In this document: in pieces, positions 14,876 through 17,000 of the stretch | Layout: each line of letters begins with the position of its first letter | How positions within the stretch are numbered: the first letter of the stretch is position 1 | Source of the DNA: an uncultured Lachnospiraceae bacterium | GTDB lineage: Bacteria > Bacillota > Clostridia > Lachnospirales > Lachnospiraceae | Direction of reading: 5' to 3' | Assembly (NCBI GenBank): GCA_910577275.1 | Contig: CAJTMW010000001.1 | Location: 176,539 to 193,538 of the forward strand | Length of the DNA: 17,000 nt | Made by a program: the position numbers and the translations under genes | Notes under the pieces: model-generated | The model's database searches: none | Told to the model about the DNA's origin: nothing | The model's input: only the letters and a program-made list of their open reading frames with translations

Positions 14876-15652
14876 ATGGATGTCATGTGCTTTTCCGCAT
14901 CTGCAGAAAGGACTTCTGCGGATGCGGAACGCTTTTGTGAAATCAAAAACCGGATTGTGGGAAAAAGCAGGGAGCGCGGCGGAATCGGAACTCTGGGGGA
15001 AAAAACGCTCCATGCCGTTTTAAAAGAGTTTTACGCGCCGGATAAAAATATGCAGGAAATCTCCATTGGCAGGTATGTGGCGGATATTTATACCGGCTCT
15101 GATATTATGGAAATTCAGACAGGTCACTTTGACAATCTTCGGAGGAAGCTGGACTGTTTTCTTCCCGACTATCCGGTGACTGTGATTTATCCTGTTCCCC
15201 GAATCAAGTATTTAATATGGGTGGATGTGGAGACGGGAGAATGCTCCAAACCCAGGAAAAGCAATGTAAAAGGCTCTGTCTACAGGGCTTTTTATGAGTT
15301 ATATAAAATAAAGAAATACCTTTCAAATCCGAATCTTCGCCTGCGCTTTCCTTATCTTGAACTTGAGGAGCACAGGCTTCTTGATGGTTGGAGCCGGGAT
15401 AAGAAAAAGGGCTCCCACCGCTATGACCGGATTCCGAAAGCCCTCCTTGGCGAGGTGCGAATCGAAAGCCTGTCCGATTACGGAAGGCTGATTCCCTCGG
15501 ATTTGCCGGAGCCCTTTACCGCGGCGGAATTTGGAAAGACCGTGGGGGAGAGGAAGGAGACGGCGGCTAAGGTTTTACATATTTTAAATTATCTGAAGGT
15601 CATTGAGCGGTGTGAAAATAAAGGGCGGGCTTATTCCTATCAAAAAATATGA
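14876..15652 (+). CDS. Unknown protein with possible PD-(D/E)XK nuclease-like core
   Basis: A 258-aa soluble protein whose family I recall only as uncharacterised Lachnospiraceae proteins. Its N-terminal domain has E42 in GTLGEKTLHAVLK, D70 in IGRYVADIY and E79-x-Q81 in IMEIQT, an E...D...ExQ spacing compatible with the PD-(D/E)XK nuclease fold (Gln in place of the usual Lys). Strands such as PVTVIYPVPRIKYLIWVD follow. A middle helical part contains LDGWSRDKKKGSHRYDRIP, and the C-terminal section (about 215-258) looks like a winged helix (FTAAEFGKTVGERKETAAKVLHILNYLKVIE). It could bind or cut DNA, but activity is unproven. ATG 14876 starts 2 bases after the GtrA stop. The first 20 residues are a strong inverted repeat in DNA and may not be conserved, yet I see no better start. 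Confidence 0.65.
   Translation: MDVMCFSASAERTSADAERFCEIKNRIVGKSRERGGIGTLGEKTLHAVLKEFYAPDKNMQEISIGRYVADIYTGSDIMEIQTGHFDNLRRKLDCFLPDYPVTVIYPVPRIKYLIWVDVETGECSKPRKSNVKGSVYRAFYELYKIKKYLSNPNLRLRFPYLELEEHRLLDGWSRDKKKGSHRYDRIPKALLGEVRIESLSDYGRLIPSDLPEPFTAAEFGKTVGERKETAAKVLHILNYLKVIERCENKGRAYSYQKI
14893..14929 (+). repeat. 16-bp-stem inverted repeat at the ORF start
   Basis: Arms 14893-14908 and 14914-14929 pair over 16 positions (15 Watson-Crick, one G-T at 14902/14920) around the loop AGGAC. TTTT follows after three bases (14933-14936). It spans roughly codons 6-18 of the 258-aa protein and begins 20 bases past the GtrA stop. It could be an attenuator or terminator after gtrA, or a translation-controlling structure. 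Confidence 0.85.
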
Positions 15653-15660
15653 ACAGGGTA

Positions 15661-15689
15661 TTAAACATTATATCATATTGTGGTATACT
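15661..15689 (+). promoter_or_regulatory. Extended -10 promoter for the coiled-coil gene
   Basis: TTAAAC (15661-15666) and TATACT (15684-15689, 5 of 6) are 17 bases apart, and TGG before the -10 gives an extended -10. It lies 8 bases after the previous stop codon and about 40 bases before the proposed start at 15730. Confidence 0.65.
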
Positions 15690-15729
15690 TTAATCAGTTA
15701 ATCAAAAGGCATGGAAAAGGGGTGGGCAT

Positions 15730-16083
15730 ATAACAGACAGTGAAAAATTTGATTTGATTTTATCGAAAATCGAGAAACTAAATGATGGAACGCAGGGCAT
15801 GAAAATTGAAATGCGGGATATGAAAACTGAGATGCAGGATATGAGAGCTGAAATGCAGGATATGAATCGAAGGCTGACAGGCCTTGAGCTGCATATTGAA
15901 AATTTTACGGATAAAAATGTCCAGTTGATTGCCGAAAACTTCATCGAATTAACAAACAAACTAAATCAGGCAATTCCGGCCGCAGATAAAAATCTCGCTT
16001 ACGAGGTTAAAGTCAACTTTCTGATAAATGAAGTGAATAAGCTGAAAAAGGCCATGACCGAGATTAAGGAGAAAATAGCGTGA
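15730..16083 (+). CDS. Small coiled-coil protein, apparent ATA start codon
   Basis: A 117-aa protein of unknown function. Reading from ATA at 15730 gives (M)TDSEKFDLILSKIEKLN, a natural N-terminus. A Shine-Dalgarno-like AAAAGGGGTG (15715-15724) sits at ideal distance, with its GG ending 7 bases before ATA. No ATG, GTG or TTG lies between the in-frame stop at 15691 and ATA; the next possible start, TTG 15754, is about 30 bases from the ribosome binding site. Residues about 20-50 form heptads of the type MxxEMQD encoded by 21-bp repeats, a predicted coiled coil. The second half (ENFIELTNKLNQAIP, INEVNKLKKAMTEIKEKI) is also helical. It may be a self-assembling or regulatory protein. An ATG-to-ATA mutation that weakens expression is an alternative reading. 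Confidence 0.65.
   Translation: MTDSEKFDLILSKIEKLNDGTQGMKIEMRDMKTEMQDMRAEMQDMNRRLTGLELHIENFTDKNVQLIAENFIELTNKLNQAIPAADKNLAYEVKVNFLINEVNKLKKAMTEIKEKIA
15787..15870 (+). repeat. 21-bp tandem repeat (heptad coding)
   Basis: Three close copies (15808-15828, 15829-15849, 15850-15870) with a GANATGCNGGATATGANNNCT-like core, plus a degenerate copy at 15787-15807. Each encodes one coiled-coil heptad, so slippage would change length by whole heptads and keep the frame. Confidence 0.8.
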
Positions 16084-16115
16084 AAGAGCGGTTCATACCG
16101 TATTTCCAACAATTC

Positions 16116-16165
16116 ACAGGCGTAAGATGCATTAAAAATGCATTGCTTTACGCCTGTTTCTATTT
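16116..16165 (+). terminator. Rho-independent terminator after the coiled-coil gene
   Basis: A 10-bp outer stem ACAGGCGTAA (16116-16125) with TTACGCCTGT (16148-16157), plus an inner 6-bp stem TGCATT/AATGCA with an AAA loop. The tract TTTCTATTT follows. Confidence 0.85.
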
Positions 16166-16202
16166 GCAAATTTTTATGTAAAATTCGTTTTTTCGATTCC
16201 GA

Positions 16203-16231
16203 TTGAAAAAATTTTCCCCTTGGTATACAAT
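16203..16231 (+). promoter_or_regulatory. Near-consensus promoter for the AT-rich gene
   Basis: TTGAAA (16203-16208, 5 of 6) and TACAAT (16226-16231, 5 of 6) are 17 bases apart, and transcription would start about 40 bases before ATG 16278. This means the TTG at 16203 is a -35 element rather than a start codon. Confidence 0.75.
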
Positions 16232-16277
16232 ATTAAGGCATATTTTAATAGAAGAAAACGGAGCAGATAGGGAGGTT

Positions 16278-16802
16278 ATGGAAAGAAACATAAGTGTTAT
16301 AAAAGATGTGAATGGGAATCAGATTGTTATTGTGAACGACATTCGATTTAAAGGGAAAAGAAATATAGACTGGGATGAAGTTGAACAATATTTAAAACAG
16401 TATGTTGGAGAGTTTATAGAAATCGCTGAAAGTAAAGAAATCACATATATTGGCAGTGATTTGCCTGATGAGTATTCAGGCTCAAATTATACTGCAAAAT
16501 TAAAAGGAGCATTAGCAAAGGCAAAAGCAAATGCCGCACAAGGAATCCCTGAGATGATAGAAATTGCGCAAAACAGAAGATTTCAGGAAAATTTAGAAAA
16601 GAAGCATAATAAAAATGCAAAATATGGTTGGTATCGGTATGATTCCCGATTTGCAATTCCTGTTTTTGATGAAAATAATGATGTTTTAAGGTATAATGTG
16701 TTTCATGCAGAGTTGGTAATAAGACATTCAGAGAACGGGAAACTGTATTTGTATGACATTATAAACATAAAAAAAGAAACGAGCACCCCGCTTGAGCCAT
16801 AA
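16278..16802 (+). CDS. Unknown AT-rich gene, probably acquired from a mobile element
   Basis: A 174-aa soluble protein. The start is ATG 16278, next to AGGGAGG (16269-16275), only 2 bases away, which is unusually close; no other start fits. The middle holds YIGSDLPDEYSGSNYTAKLKG and a helical, charged part with KAKANAAQGIPEMIEIAQNR. The C-terminal end (about 115-174) has KYGWYRYDSRFAIPVF, HAELVIRHSENGKLYLYDI and IKKETSTPLEP. That end resembles small nuclease or toxin-like domains found in mobile-element polyvalent proteins, with low certainty. Codon use is plainly more A/T-rich than its neighbours (many AAA, TAT, TTA and ATA codons). It has its own strong promoter and lies alone between a terminator and miaB, as expected for a cargo gene. 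Confidence 0.6.
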   Translation: MERNISVIKDVNGNQIVIVNDIRFKGKRNIDWDEVEQYLKQYVGEFIEIAESKEITYIGSDLPDEYSGSNYTAKLKGALAKAKANAAQGIPEMIEIAQNRRFQENLEKKHNKNAKYGWYRYDSRFAIPVFDENNDVLRYNVFHAELVIRHSENGKLYLYDIINIKKETSTPLEP

Positions 16803-16869
16803 GCTGTACGGTAAAAAACCCGCTTCTTTTTATATATTATAGAATAGAAAAGGAAAAAAATCAAGAAAA

Positions 16870-17000
16870 ATGTATAACGAAATTGATTTAGATAAAATAG
16901 AGATAAATGCAGAACCGCCGGAAGAGGAACCGGCCCGCCAGTATTATTTTATAGCAAAGTGCCGTAAATATGTAAAAGAAGAAAGTGAACGCCTGGGCCG
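16870..17000 (+). CDS. miaB: MiaB, tRNA methylthiotransferase, 3' part beyond window
   Basis: Only the first 43 codons are present. MYNEIDLDKIEINAEPPEEEPARQ is followed by YYFIAKCRKYVKEESERLGR, the recognisable N-terminal lead of clostridial MiaB, just before its conserved FGCQMN cluster region (outside the window). MiaB is a radical-SAM enzyme that adds a methylthio group to i6A37 of tRNA. The ATG at 16870 has no close ribosome binding site (AAAAGG at 16848-16853 is 16 bases away), but an in-frame stop (TAG 16840) precedes it and no other start codon lies between. No convincing promoter is visible in the AT-rich gap 16803-16869. Confidence 0.75.
   Translation, partial: MYNEIDLDKIEINAEPPEEEPARQYYFIAKCRKYVKEESERLG

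Noticed and set aside
16203..16277. Upstream extension of the AT-rich gene from TTG 16203
   Set aside because: The TTG is the -35 box of a near-consensus promoter.

Overview
The window is about 17 kb of a mid-GC, low-repeat Firmicutes chromosome, most likely a strictly anaerobic gut-type Lachnospiraceae (Clostridium cluster XIVa). The evidence is an [FeFe]-hydrogenase of the group B type, strong AGGAGG-type ribosome binding sites, sigma-A-like promoters, and several small families typical of that group (DUF1292, DUF5662, GtrA). I see no tRNA, rRNA, CRISPR array or insertion sequence, and no gene-free stretch longer than about 300 bases.

Layout. (1) 3-3520: the end of a Gld-type ABC transporter operon, with an ATPase (5' end outside the window), an ABC-2 permease fused to a GldG-like domain, and a DUF4340 lipoprotein-like or membrane-anchored protein. 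(2) 3521-8535: an apparent operon of [FeFe]-hydrogenase, glutamyl-tRNA synthetase (gltX) and a compact UvrD/PcrA-like helicase. It is preceded by a hairpin, a candidate promoter and a palindrome. (3) 8576-11115: a divergent pair, the minus-strand DUF1292 protein and a plus-strand GH13 (glycogen-debranching-like) protein whose catalytic residues appear lost. (4) 11170-12112: a DUF5662 protein with HD-like histidines, then a cysteine-rich 102-aa protein with its own promoter and a classic terminator. (5) 12120-14315: an ECF sigma factor and a 544-aa membrane anti-sigma-like sensor, with a candidate autoregulated ECF promoter. (6) 14368-15652: a promoter, a GtrA-like membrane protein and a 258-aa protein with a possible PD-(D/E)XK nuclease core. 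A 32-nt inverted repeat lies in that protein's first codons. (7) 15661-16165: a coiled-coil protein that appears to start at ATA, with 21-bp heptad repeats and a strong terminator. (8) 16203-16802: an AT-rich, probably horizontally acquired gene with its own near-consensus promoter. (9) 16870-end: the beginning of miaB.

The genes fall into independent units rather than one pathway. The most unusual items are the catalytically degenerate GH13 protein, the non-canonical ATA start, the cysteine-rich CGC-repeat protein, the ECF/sensor pair and the nuclease-like ORF with its hairpin. Family assignments come from reading motifs by eye; no searches were run.
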